The notes under the pieces were generated by a model that made no database searches, had not been told where the DNA came from, and saw only the letters and a program-made list of their open reading frames with translations. From JBGLNJ01 sp041300525 (lineage in GTDB: Bacteria; Chloroflexota; Anaerolineae; Fen-1058), in the NCBI GenBank assembly GCA_041300525.1, contig JBGLNJ010000001.1, positions 3,224,001 through 3,288,000 on the forward strand: 64,000 nt of DNA. The letters run 5' to 3'. A program made the position numbers and the translations under genes. Positions 8,484-17,221 of this stretch are shown here, piece by piece. The number at the start of each line of letters is the position of its first letter. Position 1 is the stretch's first letter.

Positions 8484-9818
8484 TCAGTTCGCCCCCGCCT
8501 GGGCATACACAGCCATGACTGCTTTTGCCAGCTTGTGGCTATCGTGCCGCCAGGGATGCTCCACGTCAATCAGGTCGGCCGCCACCAGGCGCGAACTTTG
8601 CGAACTACTCGGCTGCACCAACTCGCCCACGCCCGAAGGCATGCCCACTTGGCGCAAGTCCACGCCCAGCCGGTCGTTCGCCAGCAATACGTTCACCAGC
8701 CCCGGCCCCACGTGCCGCTCGATCGCGGTCACGTGGTCAGCCGCCGAATAGTGATCCGTCTCGCCGTGCTGGGTGGCGACGTTGCACACGTAGACTTTGA
8801 GCGCCCGGCTGGAACGGACCGCCTGGGCAATATCGCGCACGAGCAGGTTCGGCATGATGCTCGTGTACAGACTACCCGGCCCCAGAACGATCAAGTCGGC
8901 GTCGAGAAGGGCGCGAATCGCTTCGGGATACGGACGGACATCGCCCGGTTCCAGGTACACCCGCTCGATGTTTCCGCCGCTTTGGGTGATGCTCGACTCG
9001 CCCGCCACGCGGCTGAACTGGCCGGGAGACTCCTCACGCAGGTCGGCCATCAAGGTGACATCTTGTAATGTGCTAGGCACGATGCGCCCCTGCACGGCCA
9101 ACACGCGGCTGCTTTCGGCCAACGCGCTTTCAAAGCTGCCGGTCACGCTCGCCATCGCCGCGATGAACAAATTGCCAAAGCTGTGGCCCTCTAGCCCCTG
9201 TCCCGCATTGAAGCGATACTGGAAGAGCTGCGTCGTCAGCGCCTCGCTATCGGCCAGCGCGGCAATGCAACTGCGAAAGTCGCCCGGCGGCAGCACGCCC
9301 AACTCGCGCCGCAGTCGCCCCGAAGAACCGCCATCGTCGGCCACGGTGACGATGGCGGTGATGTTGGACGTGAACTCTTTCAGCCCGCGCAATAGTGTGG
9401 AAAGCCCTGTGCCCCCGCCGATGGCGACGACCTTGGCCCCGCGCTCGCGCTGACGATGCCGGTAGACCGTTTCCACCACCGGCTCTGAACCGGGCCGCAC
9501 GAACGGCGCTAACAGCGACCGGCTGAGTTGCACCAGCGCCAGGATGACTGCGCCCACGCCTAACACGCCCACCAGCGCCGCGCGCGCCAGGCGCGGAATG
9601 AACTGCAACGTGATGTAATAAAACACAGGCGGAACGGCTTGCTCGCGGTAAAAATTAACCAGCAGATAAGCCACTCCCAGCGCCAGGAGAGTGATGCCAA
9701 AGAGAAGCAGAACCAACCATCGCTTGACGCCGAGGCCCGGCACGAGCCACTTCCAGGCTGAAGAAAAAGCCCTGTCCGATTTGCCGTGGCCGTTCTTGGA
9801 GATCACTAATCGCCTCAT
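8484..9818 (-). CDS. YvcK/CofD-like gluconeogenesis factor with N-terminal membrane segments
   Basis: YvcK proteins bind UDP-sugars and are needed for growth on gluconeogenic carbon and for cell-wall homeostasis. The 444-residue chain has two hydrophobic segments (about residues 33-57 and 72-97), then the YvcK core: VVAIGGGTGLSTLLRGLK, VTVADDGGSSGRLR, PPGDFRSCIAALA, GHSFGNLFIAAM and LGPGSLYTSI. It ends 79 bases before gap, in the same direction, so a carbon-flux regulator is linked to gap and pgk. The membrane extension is a known variant in several phyla. Confidence 0.88.
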   Translation of the reverse strand: MRRLVISKNGHGKSDRAFSSAWKWLVPGLGVKRWLVLLLFGITLLALGVAYLLVNFYREQAVPPVFYYITLQFIPRLARAALVGVLGVGAVILALVQLSRSLLAPFVRPGSEPVVETVYRHRQRERGAKVVAIGGGTGLSTLLRGLKEFTSNITAIVTVADDGGSSGRLRRELGVLPPGDFRSCIAALADSEALTTQLFQYRFNAGQGLEGHSFGNLFIAAMASVTGSFESALAESSRVLAVQGRIVPSTLQDVTLMADLREESPGQFSRVAGESSITQSGGNIERVYLEPGDVRPYPEAIRALLDADLIVLGPGSLYTSIMPNLLVRDIAQAVRSSRALKVYVCNVATQHGETDHYSAADHVTAIERHVGPGLVNVLLANDRLGVDLRQVGMPSGVGELVQPSSSQSSRLVAADLIDVEHPWRHDSHKLAKAVMAVYAQAGAN

Positions 9819-9905
9819 CGCCTTCCCTTCGCGGCGAAAGGATTGTAGCAGAAAAGGAGAGGGGTGTCAAAGTGTAATCCGTATTTCGTATTCCGTGCTG
9901 CGCTG

Positions 9906-9914
9906 TGCTATAAT
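9906..9914 (+). promoter_or_regulatory. Extended -10 promoter for apgM
   Basis: TGCTATAAT is an extended -10 hexamer, 32 bases before the apgM start. No good -35 box is seen; the upstream bases belong to an ACGCAATACG-type repeat. The same TGN-TATANT layout precedes 19588 and 52904. Confidence 0.6.
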
Positions 9915-9945
9915 TCAGCCAACCCACTGACCTTTTGGAGGCACA

Positions 9946-11160
9946 ATGGCTGACTTGGAATTGATGCGTGAACTGGCGACGACCGCCGATACCAAGATCG
10001 TCTTGCTGGTGATGGATGGGCTGGGCGGGCTGCCCCGCGAGCCGGGCGGCCCGACGGAGCTCGAGTTCGCCAAAACGCCCAACCTGGATAAACTGGCCCG
10101 CGAAAGTATGATCGGACTTTCGATCCCCATCGCGCATGGCATCGCGCCGGGGTCGGGGCCGGGGCACCTGGCGCTGTTCGGCTACGACCCGGTCAAGTTT
10201 CTCATCGGGCGAGGCGTGCTGGAAAGTGTGGGCATCGGTCTGCAATTGACGCCCGACGATGTGGCCGCGCGCGGCAATTTCTGCACGGTGGACGAAAACC
10301 TGCTCATCACCGATCGGCGCGCGGGACGTATTCCCACCGAAAAATGTGTCGAGCTGGTCAAGCTGCTCAAGCCGATAAAGCTGCCCGGCGTCGAGGTGAT
10401 TGTCGAGGCGGTGCAGGACTATCGCTTCGCACTCATCTTGCGCGGCAAGGGGCTGTCGGACAAACTGAGCGAGACCGATCCGCAAAAGACCGGGCTCAAG
10501 CCGCTGCTGGTCAAGGCGCTCGACGCGCAGCGCGAGGCGCAGCACACTGCCGACCTCGCCAACGAATGGATCGCCCGTGCGCGCGAGATTCTCAAGAACG
10601 AGCGCCCGGCGAACATGGTCACGCTGCGCGGCTGGGCGCAAGAGCCGGGGCTGCAGAAGTTCAGCGAGATCTACAAGTTGCGTTCCGCCGCCATCGCCGT
10701 ATACCCGATGTACAAGGGGTTGGCGAGCCTGGCTGGCATGACGCTCGTCCAGGGGCTGCATAGCCTGGACGAAGAAGTAGAGGCGCTCAAGGCCAACTGG
10801 GCCGATTACGATTTCTTTTTCTTCCACTACAAGTACACTGATAGCCGCGGCGAGGACGGCAACTTTGAGGCCAAGGCCGCCGAGATCGAAAAAGTGGACG
10901 CTGTCATCCCGCGCCTCCTCGATCTCAAGCCGGATGTCCTCATCGTCACCGGCGACCATTCGACGCCCGCCGTGTGGAAGGCGCACTCGTGGCATCCCGT
11001 GCCGACGCTGCTGCACGCGCCGGGGCTGACTCGCCGCAATGATGTGAGCGGATTTGGGGAAACGGAATGTTTGAAAGGCGTGCTGGGCCAGTTCCCCGCC
11101 ACGGATTTGATGCCGCTCGCGCTTTCGTATGCCAGGCGGATGAACAAGTTCGGGGCGTGA
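9946..11160 (+). CDS. apgM: 2,3-bisphosphoglycerate-independent phosphoglycerate mutase, archaeal type
   Basis: Interconverts 3- and 2-phosphoglycerate with two metal ions and a phosphoserine intermediate, belonging to the alkaline phosphatase superfamily. TTGGAGG precedes ATG 9946. Of 404 residues, the first metal site reads VLLVMDGLGG, the nucleophile region AHGIAPGSGPGHLALFGYDP, and the second site DYDFFFFHYKYTDSRGEDG, then IVTGDHSTPAVWKAHSWHPVP. Length and motifs match ApgM rather than GpmI. It is divergent from yvcK-gap-pgk, completing a lower-glycolysis neighbourhood. Confidence 0.95.
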   Translation: MADLELMRELATTADTKIVLLVMDGLGGLPREPGGPTELEFAKTPNLDKLARESMIGLSIPIAHGIAPGSGPGHLALFGYDPVKFLIGRGVLESVGIGLQLTPDDVAARGNFCTVDENLLITDRRAGRIPTEKCVELVKLLKPIKLPGVEVIVEAVQDYRFALILRGKGLSDKLSETDPQKTGLKPLLVKALDAQREAQHTADLANEWIARAREILKNERPANMVTLRGWAQEPGLQKFSEIYKLRSAAIAVYPMYKGLASLAGMTLVQGLHSLDEEVEALKANWADYDFFFFHYKYTDSRGEDGNFEAKAAEIEKVDAVIPRLLDLKPDVLIVTGDHSTPAVWKAHSWHPVPTLLHAPGLTRRNDVSGFGETECLKGVLGQFPATDLMPLALSYARRMNKFGA

Positions 11161-11259
11161 TGGAGCAATCAATGTCGTTAAGTTAGGGCCGTAGCGTAGG
11201 GCCTTGTGCCCGTTTCCGCGCTTGGAAAGACGCCCACAAGGGGCTATGCTACGCTTATC

Positions 11260-11787
11260 TTAATGACGCTCCCTGGTCGCCTGGGGGTGACACCGCCAGC
11301 AGAGGGTTTCGTAATTGGCGAGCGAACAGGTTCCGCCGTCAGCTATCACGAACTCATAATCAGCCGAACAAGCACTCTTGTGGACTGCGGCAACTAAGAA
11401 GGCTTCCCTATCTGCACAGAGGCCTTCCCGTTCCGCATCGGACAGATGGGCGCGATCAAAACCGCACAGTATATCTAATTGGGAGACGCTGCGGTCCCAC
11501 GGGGCGCCAGGCTCATAGCGCACAGTCTGCATTGCCAGTTCCTCTGCGGAGATACGCCCTCGTTTCAAGAAGGGTGTCATTAGACCCAGCAGGCCGCGTT
11601 CATCCGATACGCCCAGATAGGTGCTTGCCCTGACCTCGTTACCGCCAAGATCTAGAAGGAGCGTTCGACGGCGCGCCACAATACCCAAAAGCGTCGCGAC
11701 GTTAACCGCCAAGGTTGTAGTACCAACACCTCGACGAACCCCGTAGAATACTAGACTTGTGCACGGATGCTCTTGATGTGTTTTCAT
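11260..11787 (-). CDS. TadZ/CpaE/MinD-like P-loop ATPase, short or truncated
   Basis: Starts near the Walker A motif GVRRGVGTTTLAVNVATLLG, whose TTT form is typical of CpaE/TadZ-type ATPases that position pili. The Walker A' region is RTLLLDLGGNEVRASTYLGV and a B-like strand is YEFVIADGGTC. Only 175 residues are present; relatives are commonly over 250. The last 15 residues (CWRCHPQATRERH) do not look like the family, so the 3' end is probably lost. No clear ribosome-binding site precedes the ATG. It begins 84 bases after the recombinase gene in the same direction and shares the locus with a Flp pilin, which suggests one former pilus-linked unit. Confidence 0.6.
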   Translation of the reverse strand: MKTHQEHPCTSLVFYGVRRGVGTTTLAVNVATLLGIVARRRTLLLDLGGNEVRASTYLGVSDERGLLGLMTPFLKRGRISAEELAMQTVRYEPGAPWDRSVSQLDILCGFDRAHLSDAEREGLCADREAFLVAAVHKSACSADYEFVIADGGTCSLANYETLCWRCHPQATRERH

Positions 11788-11871
11788 TGTGAATACAATT
11801 GTAACGAATCCTGGCGATTTGGCAACTGACCTCGCCGTACCCGGCTATGGGGTTCAACGTTGCATTGTCCG

Positions 11872-14262
11872 TCACACTTTTATTCGGAGTCGTTGGACCA
11901 ACAACCGCACCACTGTTGTCCACGGGTACACGTGGCAGTCGCCCTCCTGCCAACCTGCACACTCTGCCGGAGGCAGTTTCTTGAGTGCTGCCAGGACGGC
12001 TGTGCGGTTGATCCCCAGCAGCTCGCCGATCTGCGTCGCCGTCACCCCTTGCCTGGGTTGAGCGGCAAGCGATTCTTGCAGCCGCCGGCGCTGCAAGAAA
12101 TCGAACGCGTGGAGGTAAGAGCCGGTGGTCGTGTCCGTATCGCTGTGTCCCATGCTGCGGGCAATCTCGACAAGCGGAACGTTCAGCACGAGCAGACGGT
12201 TGGCGTAGACATGGCGCAGTGTATGAAAAGTGACCGGCAAAGCGTCCGGTGATTGGCTCAGTCCCATCACGCGGAGAGCGGCATTGACCGCCCTACCCAC
12301 ACTCTCGACAAGCGTGTCCATGTCCTCCTCCGAATCCAGAAAGCGCGCCGCCGGATTTTCTTTGGCGGCTTTCCAGCGGCGTTTCCACTCGGCGCGAAGA
12401 GCGTTGAGCACCCCAGCCGGGACCTCGCGCGCCCAGACCACCCGCGACCGTCCGCGCTTGGAGCGCCACACGCGCAAATACGGCGTCTGAGCATCCAGCA
12501 CGATGTCCCCCAGCCGCAGGCAACAGATCTCGCGCCGCCGCAGGCCGAAGAAGCAGGCCAGGAGAACGGCAAAAAAAGCATTGTGGGCCAGGCGGGCTTT
12601 CGTCATGGTCTTCTGCAACAGAGCGCGCTGCTTCCAGGCGAGCAGTTGCGCGAGCAATCGCTCCACATCCTCCCACCCTATCAAGTTGACGGGCCGGAGC
12701 GTCCGACCCAGACGCAATGCGACACGGACCTCGAGTGTCGTCTTCATCCCCAATGTCTGTCTCAGGTACCCGATCACGCTCGCCATCACGGTGAAAAAGC
12801 GGGAACGCGATGTCTCGCTTCGATCCAGAGCCACTACTTCCTGCGCGTCATCCTCATCCAGTTCGTGCCAGGACACGCCCGCCCAGTGGCGCACCAACAC
12901 GCTGCCCGCGGATCGGTAGGATCCCACAGTGCTCGGTGTTAATGATGTATCACGGCATAGATGGGCCAGCCATACGGCGAGGACGGCCACGTTAAAGGTA
13001 TCGCCGTCCACCTGTTCGCGGGCAGCGGCAAGCCCCGCGGACAAGTCAGTTTCTGCCGGCGCGCCCAGCAATTCGCGGGCCAACGCATCGAGAGCATTTG
13101 CTGTTTCGGCCCGCGAGCCAGTCTCACGAGCGATCAGCGGTCGTAGCGTGTTCTGCACGCGCGCGATCATTTCCTCCAGGTGAGAGTTGCTCGTTTCGCA
13201 GTGCGTACTTTCAGGCCGATACGGGCGCGGGCTAGCCAAGGCAGGCAGTGACGCGAGCGACAATCCTGGTAGTGTGAGTGTCCCCCGATAAGTCTCAAAC
13301 ACATCTTCTTGCCCGTCTGCGGCAGGCGCATAACGCGTCAGGCCCAATATCGCGCCGGCCAGCACGTTGCCATACATCCGGGCCAACTCGACGCGAGCTG
13401 CTTCTTGCAGCACACGCAGGCCGATGGGACGCGCGCCGGAGGCGACGCAGAGATCGCGCAGCCACTTGTCAAAGCGGCGGCGGGCTATCTGCCGCCGGCG
13501 ACGTTCCTGCGCCGGGTCACCAGCCTCCGTCTCAAATGGTATCAGCGACTGTGTGCCGTCTGGCTCACCGAACATGCGCGCGCGGGGCAGGTGAGCCCCC
13601 AGCGCCAGGGCAAATGCTTGCGCCAACGGTTGGAGATACAGCCGGAGCCAGACGCCTCGACGAGGGATGCGAATATAGCCGTTCAGAGCGATGCGGATGT
13701 GCTGCCATTGCAGGCCACACAGCATCGTTAGCGCTCCGGGCCAGGCCATACCGCCCCACACAATGAGCACAAATGCCATCCGGCAAAAGGCTTCCCACTG
13801 TGCCTCCTCTTGGGTCGCGTCGCTCTCAGTGTCTCGATCCAGACAAAGGAAAGTCCCTTGAAGGCGGCGCATTTCCGAGGGGCGAATTGTCTGGTATACA
13901 CGCGCGTCGGCGACCCCGCCCGGACGACGTCGCCGGTAGTTGGTCACGCGCAACGGCCGGTCCGTCAACCCGTTCTCAGCCCATCGCCGCCCCACCGCGT
14001 TGAACTGCCGGACAAAGAGCGCGCGCTGTGAATGGGAATAGTCTGTGCCATCGGCGTGCCGGCATACAGCGCGATACCAGCGTCGGAAGGTCGCGTCATG
14101 GGGTGGAAGGAGGCGGGCATCCAGTAGCGCGTGGCGAATGGCCCGGTAACAATAGTCGCCTAACGCAGTCGGACACTCGCTTCGCAGGTTGTCCAATGTG
14201 GCAAGCAAGCGAGCACGGAGTGGAACAAAAGCATTTTCATCTTGCTCAATCTGGTTCTCCAT
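11872..14262 (-). CDS. Large tyrosine recombinase with degenerate first and intact second catalytic domain
   Basis: 796 residues, twice the usual integrase size. The C-terminal half (about 380-725) is a full tyrosine recombinase: a helical core-binding part, then R575 in FFGLRRREICCLR, H680-x-x-R683 (FHTLRHVYANRLL), H706 in SMGHSDTDTTTG and Y716 (GSYLHAF). Residues 735-790 look like a helix-turn-helix (VTATQIGELLGINRTAVLAAL). The N-terminal half keeps a similar layout (VLIVWGGMAWPGALTMLCGL, GYIRIPRRG, LQEAARVELARM, AILGLTRY, FETYRG) but lacks the Arg and His residues, so it appears to be a decayed second domain. Its start overlaps the end of the next recombinase by 17 bases, implying coupled translation. 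Which DNA it recombines is unknown. Confidence 0.85.
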   Translation of the reverse strand: MENQIEQDENAFVPLRARLLATLDNLRSECPTALGDYCYRAIRHALLDARLLPPHDATFRRWYRAVCRHADGTDYSHSQRALFVRQFNAVGRRWAENGLTDRPLRVTNYRRRRPGGVADARVYQTIRPSEMRRLQGTFLCLDRDTESDATQEEAQWEAFCRMAFVLIVWGGMAWPGALTMLCGLQWQHIRIALNGYIRIPRRGVWLRLYLQPLAQAFALALGAHLPRARMFGEPDGTQSLIPFETEAGDPAQERRRRQIARRRFDKWLRDLCVASGARPIGLRVLQEAARVELARMYGNVLAGAILGLTRYAPAADGQEDVFETYRGTLTLPGLSLASLPALASPRPYRPESTHCETSNSHLEEMIARVQNTLRPLIARETGSRAETANALDALARELLGAPAETDLSAGLAAAREQVDGDTFNVAVLAVWLAHLCRDTSLTPSTVGSYRSAGSVLVRHWAGVSWHELDEDDAQEVVALDRSETSRSRFFTVMASVIGYLRQTLGMKTTLEVRVALRLGRTLRPVNLIGWEDVERLLAQLLAWKQRALLQKTMTKARLAHNAFFAVLLACFFGLRRREICCLRLGDIVLDAQTPYLRVWRSKRGRSRVVWAREVPAGVLNALRAEWKRRWKAAKENPAARFLDSEEDMDTLVESVGRAVNAALRVMGLSQSPDALPVTFHTLRHVYANRLLVLNVPLVEIARSMGHSDTDTTTGSYLHAFDFLQRRRLQESLAAQPRQGVTATQIGELLGINRTAVLAALKKLPPAECAGWQEGDCHVYPWTTVVRLLVQRLRIKV

Positions 14263-16372
14263 CCCATTCTATCTCCTGGGCAATGCGATCGGCCAATTCG
14301 TGGCCGCGCCCTAGCACAACCTCCACCTGATAGTCCAGCGCCCGGTTGTACAGGTCACAGCCCAGCACCTGATGGCCCATCAGGACATTGAGGGCTTCAA
14401 AAGGCACTCCTACTTCCAATGCATAGCTCCGGTAAAAGTGGCGCAGCGCATACCAATCCGGCGCTTGCTCCGTGCGCAAGCCGGCCCGCTGCCCAGCCTC
14501 GCTCAGGATACGATTGCCCTCGTTCTCGGTCAACGCAGTTTGCACTTCTCCGGTGTTTATCCAGAGCAGATAGTGACCACGCGCGTCCTCAGGCAACGGG
14601 CCGCGAACGCTGTCCGCCACGGCTTGTCCCAGCAATTCCCGCAGGGCATGGGGAATAGGCGCCTGGCGATCGGCGGTGAGCGCAAAGTTATCCTTCCCGC
14701 GGATGCTGATCGTGCCATCGTCGAGGTCTACCCAACTGGCGCGCAAGTTACACACCTCCGCCGGGCGCATCCCGGTCAACACCGTCAGCCCAGCGGCCAG
14801 ACGGCCCACGTAGCCTCGTCGCGCTGTGGTCGAGTCGGCAGAGGCGGCCATCTCCAGCATGCCACGGAACAGCGCACGCAGTTGTGGTCGGCGCGGGCAA
14901 TGCCACGAGCCAAAGGCATCATCGCAATCCCAGGCCCCGAGTTCTGGAAAAGTCTCCGGTCGCCATAGTAACGGGTTGCTGTTGTCAGAGCCTGATGCGC
15001 CCGTGAGGTCACGGTATTCGATTTCTATCTCGGCCCGCAGCCGTTTCTGCGCGGCAGCATACGCGGAGGCCAATGCTCTGACACGAACACGGGAATAGAT
15101 CGCCGGCATTTGGAGCTCGTTGCGATAGTGCTCCGAGATCCATAGCTCATAGACCGGGTCAAGTCCCTCATAACGATACCACGCCGTGAAGGTCTGGCGA
15201 AAGCGGGCAGGACGAGCAGCCGGCCAGCCGGGATGCCGGCGATTTATCGCGCGGGTCAGATCCTGGCAGAGCGCCTGGGTGTCATCGTCTGTCCATGAGC
15301 GTAACACGCCATCCTGGGCAAGCAGGAACAACGGCCCCTTGTCGTCGGCGACCTGTATGCCCTGGGACAGAGGTGACTCGGTCAAGGCCTGGGCGCGCAG
15401 TTTGAGGTAAGCCGTGAGCAGGCCAACCTGAGTCAGCGTCAGTGGCAGGCAATGCCACATGGGCACCGGCTCGCAGGCCTCAGCTTGACGTTGCCGCTCC
15501 AGGCTGGCTTCTCTGTCAGCGCCTAGAAAACGCGGTGGAATGCCGATACGACAAGCAGGCGTATGGCAAATCACTCCGTGCGCCGCGTCGTAGATGGAAA
15601 CCGAAAGGTCTTGATCCTGAGCAGGCGCCCCATCGAGGGTGAGGGTCGCCAGCCACTCCGGTGCGCGGCCGGTGTGAATCAGCATGTCGAGCATCATAAA
15701 ACGGCTGGCCCGATCGAGCCGATCTGCCAGGCTGTGCTTCAATGTGCGCGTGCTCAACACGGCCTGGTAACATTCGGCTAGCTCACGGACTTGGAAAACA
15801 TCGGGAAGATCGGGGCCAGGGTTACGATCCATCGTGATACGGTTTCTCAAATACCAATGATGCTGGCAGTCTTGGTCGCGCTCAACGTCCTCTGTCACCT
15901 TCTCTGACCCGTCGTCGCTCTCCGGATCGTCCTGCAAGCTTGACTCTAGAACCGGGGTATCCTCGTCGCGGGCTGCCTGTTCGGCCAGTGCTTGCCATGT
16001 CGTGGCCCCACAGATACCCACCTGGTTGGATTCCGGGTCAAGCTCGGTGAGCCGAAAGGCCCGTGGTTGCCGATGCCCGCCACTGTTCTGCCGGGTGGAG
16101 GGAAGCCGCAGGGCGGCGCCGCGATGGAACAAGTCAAGAAACTTGACGACATAGTCTCGGCGCGTGTTATCGGTGACGCGTTCAATGTGGGCGGCAGCCT
16201 GCCATAGCACATCGCGTAACGGGGCTTCGTCCTCTTCCAGCATGGCCAGAGCCAGCAGAAGCCGATCGGCTGGGATGAGTGGCATCAGCGCCTTGGGTGC
16301 GGTGCAGTAGGCACAGATGTTGTGATCGCGCACAGCCGGTGCTTTGCTGGCTTCTTTGGAAATCTGAGCCAC
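14246..16372 (-). CDS. Large tyrosine recombinase, partner of the 796-residue enzyme
   Basis: 708 residues from a GTG start with no strong ribosome-binding site; an internal start at residue 30 is possible. The C-terminal half is a recombinase: R536 (VLTGMRPAEVCNLR), K560 in SIRGKDN, H645-x-x-R648 (LRHFYRSYALEVGV), H667 (LMGHQVLG) and Y675 or Y681. The N-terminal half also follows the fold: R236 in LIHTGRAPEWLATL, R392 in ARFRQTFTAWYRYEGL, H415 in WISEHY and Y426 in PAIYSRVR. Only the first His is replaced (Ala), so this half might not be dead. An N-terminal CAYC pair could bind metal. Gene order is pilin, this gene, second recombinase, ATPase. Confidence 0.83.
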   Translation of the reverse strand: MAQISKEASKAPAVRDHNICAYCTAPKALMPLIPADRLLLALAMLEEDEAPLRDVLWQAAAHIERVTDNTRRDYVVKFLDLFHRGAALRLPSTRQNSGGHRQPRAFRLTELDPESNQVGICGATTWQALAEQAARDEDTPVLESSLQDDPESDDGSEKVTEDVERDQDCQHHWYLRNRITMDRNPGPDLPDVFQVRELAECYQAVLSTRTLKHSLADRLDRASRFMMLDMLIHTGRAPEWLATLTLDGAPAQDQDLSVSIYDAAHGVICHTPACRIGIPPRFLGADREASLERQRQAEACEPVPMWHCLPLTLTQVGLLTAYLKLRAQALTESPLSQGIQVADDKGPLFLLAQDGVLRSWTDDDTQALCQDLTRAINRRHPGWPAARPARFRQTFTAWYRYEGLDPVYELWISEHYRNELQMPAIYSRVRVRALASAYAAAQKRLRAEIEIEYRDLTGASGSDNSNPLLWRPETFPELGAWDCDDAFGSWHCPRRPQLRALFRGMLEMAASADSTTARRGYVGRLAAGLTVLTGMRPAEVCNLRASWVDLDDGTISIRGKDNFALTADRQAPIPHALRELLGQAVADSVRGPLPEDARGHYLLWINTGEVQTALTENEGNRILSEAGQRAGLRTEQAPDWYALRHFYRSYALEVGVPFEALNVLMGHQVLGCDLYNRALDYQVEVVLGRGHELADRIAQEIEWDGEPD

Positions 16373-16407
16373 CAGCCCGGCTTGTAATGTTGCCCTTCCA
16401 AACCCAA

Positions 16408-16431
16408 AGCCCTATCCGGTTGGATAGGGCT
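16408..16431 (-). terminator. Hairpin terminator after the Flp pilin
   Basis: AGCCCTATCC and GGATAGGGCT form a perfect 10-bp stem around GGTT. On the minus strand it stands about 30 bases after the pilin stop and is followed by TTGGGTTT, a weak T-tract. It separates the pilin from the recombinase gene that starts at 16372. Confidence 0.7.
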
Positions 16432-16460
16432 TGCTTGTCATCAGTTGCCCAGAGGAATAT

Positions 16461-16607
16461 TTAGACGTTGGCTACGACGTTCGAGAAAATATTGCCGATG
16501 GCCGGGCCAAGTAACATCAGAATGACAAGAACAATCAGGGCCACCAGAACAAGAATCAATGCATACTCAACCAATCCCTGGCCTTCGGCGCGTGGCAAGA
16601 ACAACAT
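16461..16607 (-). CDS. Flp/Fap-type type IVb pilin
   Basis: A 48-residue product: short polar leader MLFLPRAEGQG, then the hallmark GLVEYALILVLVALIVLVIL and a hydrophobic tail ending in NIFSNVVANV. The Glu five residues into the mature helix (G/LVEYA) is the signature of Flp pilins assembled by Tad secretion systems. The start has AAAGGAGG upstream. No prepilin peptidase or Tad ATPase operon is in the window, only the TadZ-like remnant at 11260, so whether the pilin is assembled here is unknown. Confidence 0.9.
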   Translation of the reverse strand: MLFLPRAEGQGLVEYALILVLVALIVLVILMLLGPAIGNIFSNVVANV

Positions 16608-16635
16608 GGGCTTCACCTCCTTTCTACCGAGATGC

Positions 16636-16656
16636 TATACTGCTCTCCTCAGTATA
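16636..16656. promoter_or_regulatory. Inverted repeat upstream of the pilin gene
   Basis: TATACTG and CAGTATA flank seven bases, ending 29 bases before the pilin ATG. The right arm read on the minus strand could also serve as a -10 box. It may be an operator overlapping the promoter; no cognate regulator is evident nearby. Confidence 0.45.
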
Positions 16657-16703
16657 ACATACGATTCGCCAGGACGGCAATAGGACTTTAGTTTTGGCTC
16701 TCT

Positions 16704-16803
16704 GGGAATCGCCGTGATAGGCCGCCACCTATGCTGGTAAAATGTAGGACAAATTGCCAATTTGCCCTACATTTGCCGCCGCATCACGGCAAATCCCAAA
16801 GAG
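16704..16803. repeat. Nested palindromic repeat of about 100 bases
   Basis: The inner palindrome, with arms AAATGTAGG.CAAATT and AATTTG.CCTACATTT, is centred near 16757. Outer arms CTGGGAATCGCCGTGAT and ATCACGGCAAATCCCAAAG are imperfect complements. No coding capacity was seen. It looks like a folded intergenic repeat or miniature element. Confidence 0.5.
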
Positions 16804-16886
16804 CCCTAGTTTTCTGCTTGATGGATTGGCGCTTATGTCACCGTTAGCCGGAGCCATGTTCGTGGAGGTTGAGCCGCTACGCGCTC

Positions 16887-17219
16887 TCAAAACTGGAAGC
16901 CCTCTTTGTAGGGAGCGATCCGGCTCTGGAGATGCGTCACATATCGCTTGAGGCGCTCTTCGAGTTGTTGCCACTCGTCGCCGTGGAGAATGTCGTTCAG
17001 CGTTTCCCGGTCCGGCGCAGTAAAGCCCAGCAGGCGCACCGGATAGTCGCCATAGGCCGTGTGCCACGCATCGGTCATCACCAGTCCCATCTCCTGCAGT
17101 AGAGGCAAGAATTCGCGCGTCAAGAACTCGTAATAGTCTTGCCGAGTTTCCGGAACGATGTCGTAGGACATTAACAGCTTGACTCTGGGGTCCGGTGGAT
17201 GTTGGCGTTGGGGAAACAT
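16887..17219 (-). CDS. Small protein resembling a dimeric alpha-beta barrel, function unknown
   Basis: The 110-residue product from ATG 17219 contains KLLMSYDIVPETRQDYYEFLTREFLP, then TDAWHTAYGDYPVRLLGFTA and ILHGDEWQQLEERLKRYV. The pattern of strand, helix, strand, strand and helix, with the GDEWQQLEERL helix, resembles NIPSNAP or antibiotic-monooxygenase-like folds, but no active site can be named. It begins two bases after the AmrS stop, so it is probably cotranscribed with it and with the gyrase-like gene. Confidence 0.7.
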   Translation of the reverse strand: MFPQRQHPPDPRVKLLMSYDIVPETRQDYYEFLTREFLPLLQEMGLVMTDAWHTAYGDYPVRLLGFTAPDRETLNDILHGDEWQQLEERLKRYVTHLQSRIAPYKEGFQF

Positions 17220-17221
17220 GC

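Noticed and set aside
9655..11172. 505-codon minus-strand frame over apgM
   Set aside because: Shadow of apgM, which has intact metal-site motifs, a ribosome-binding site and a promoter.
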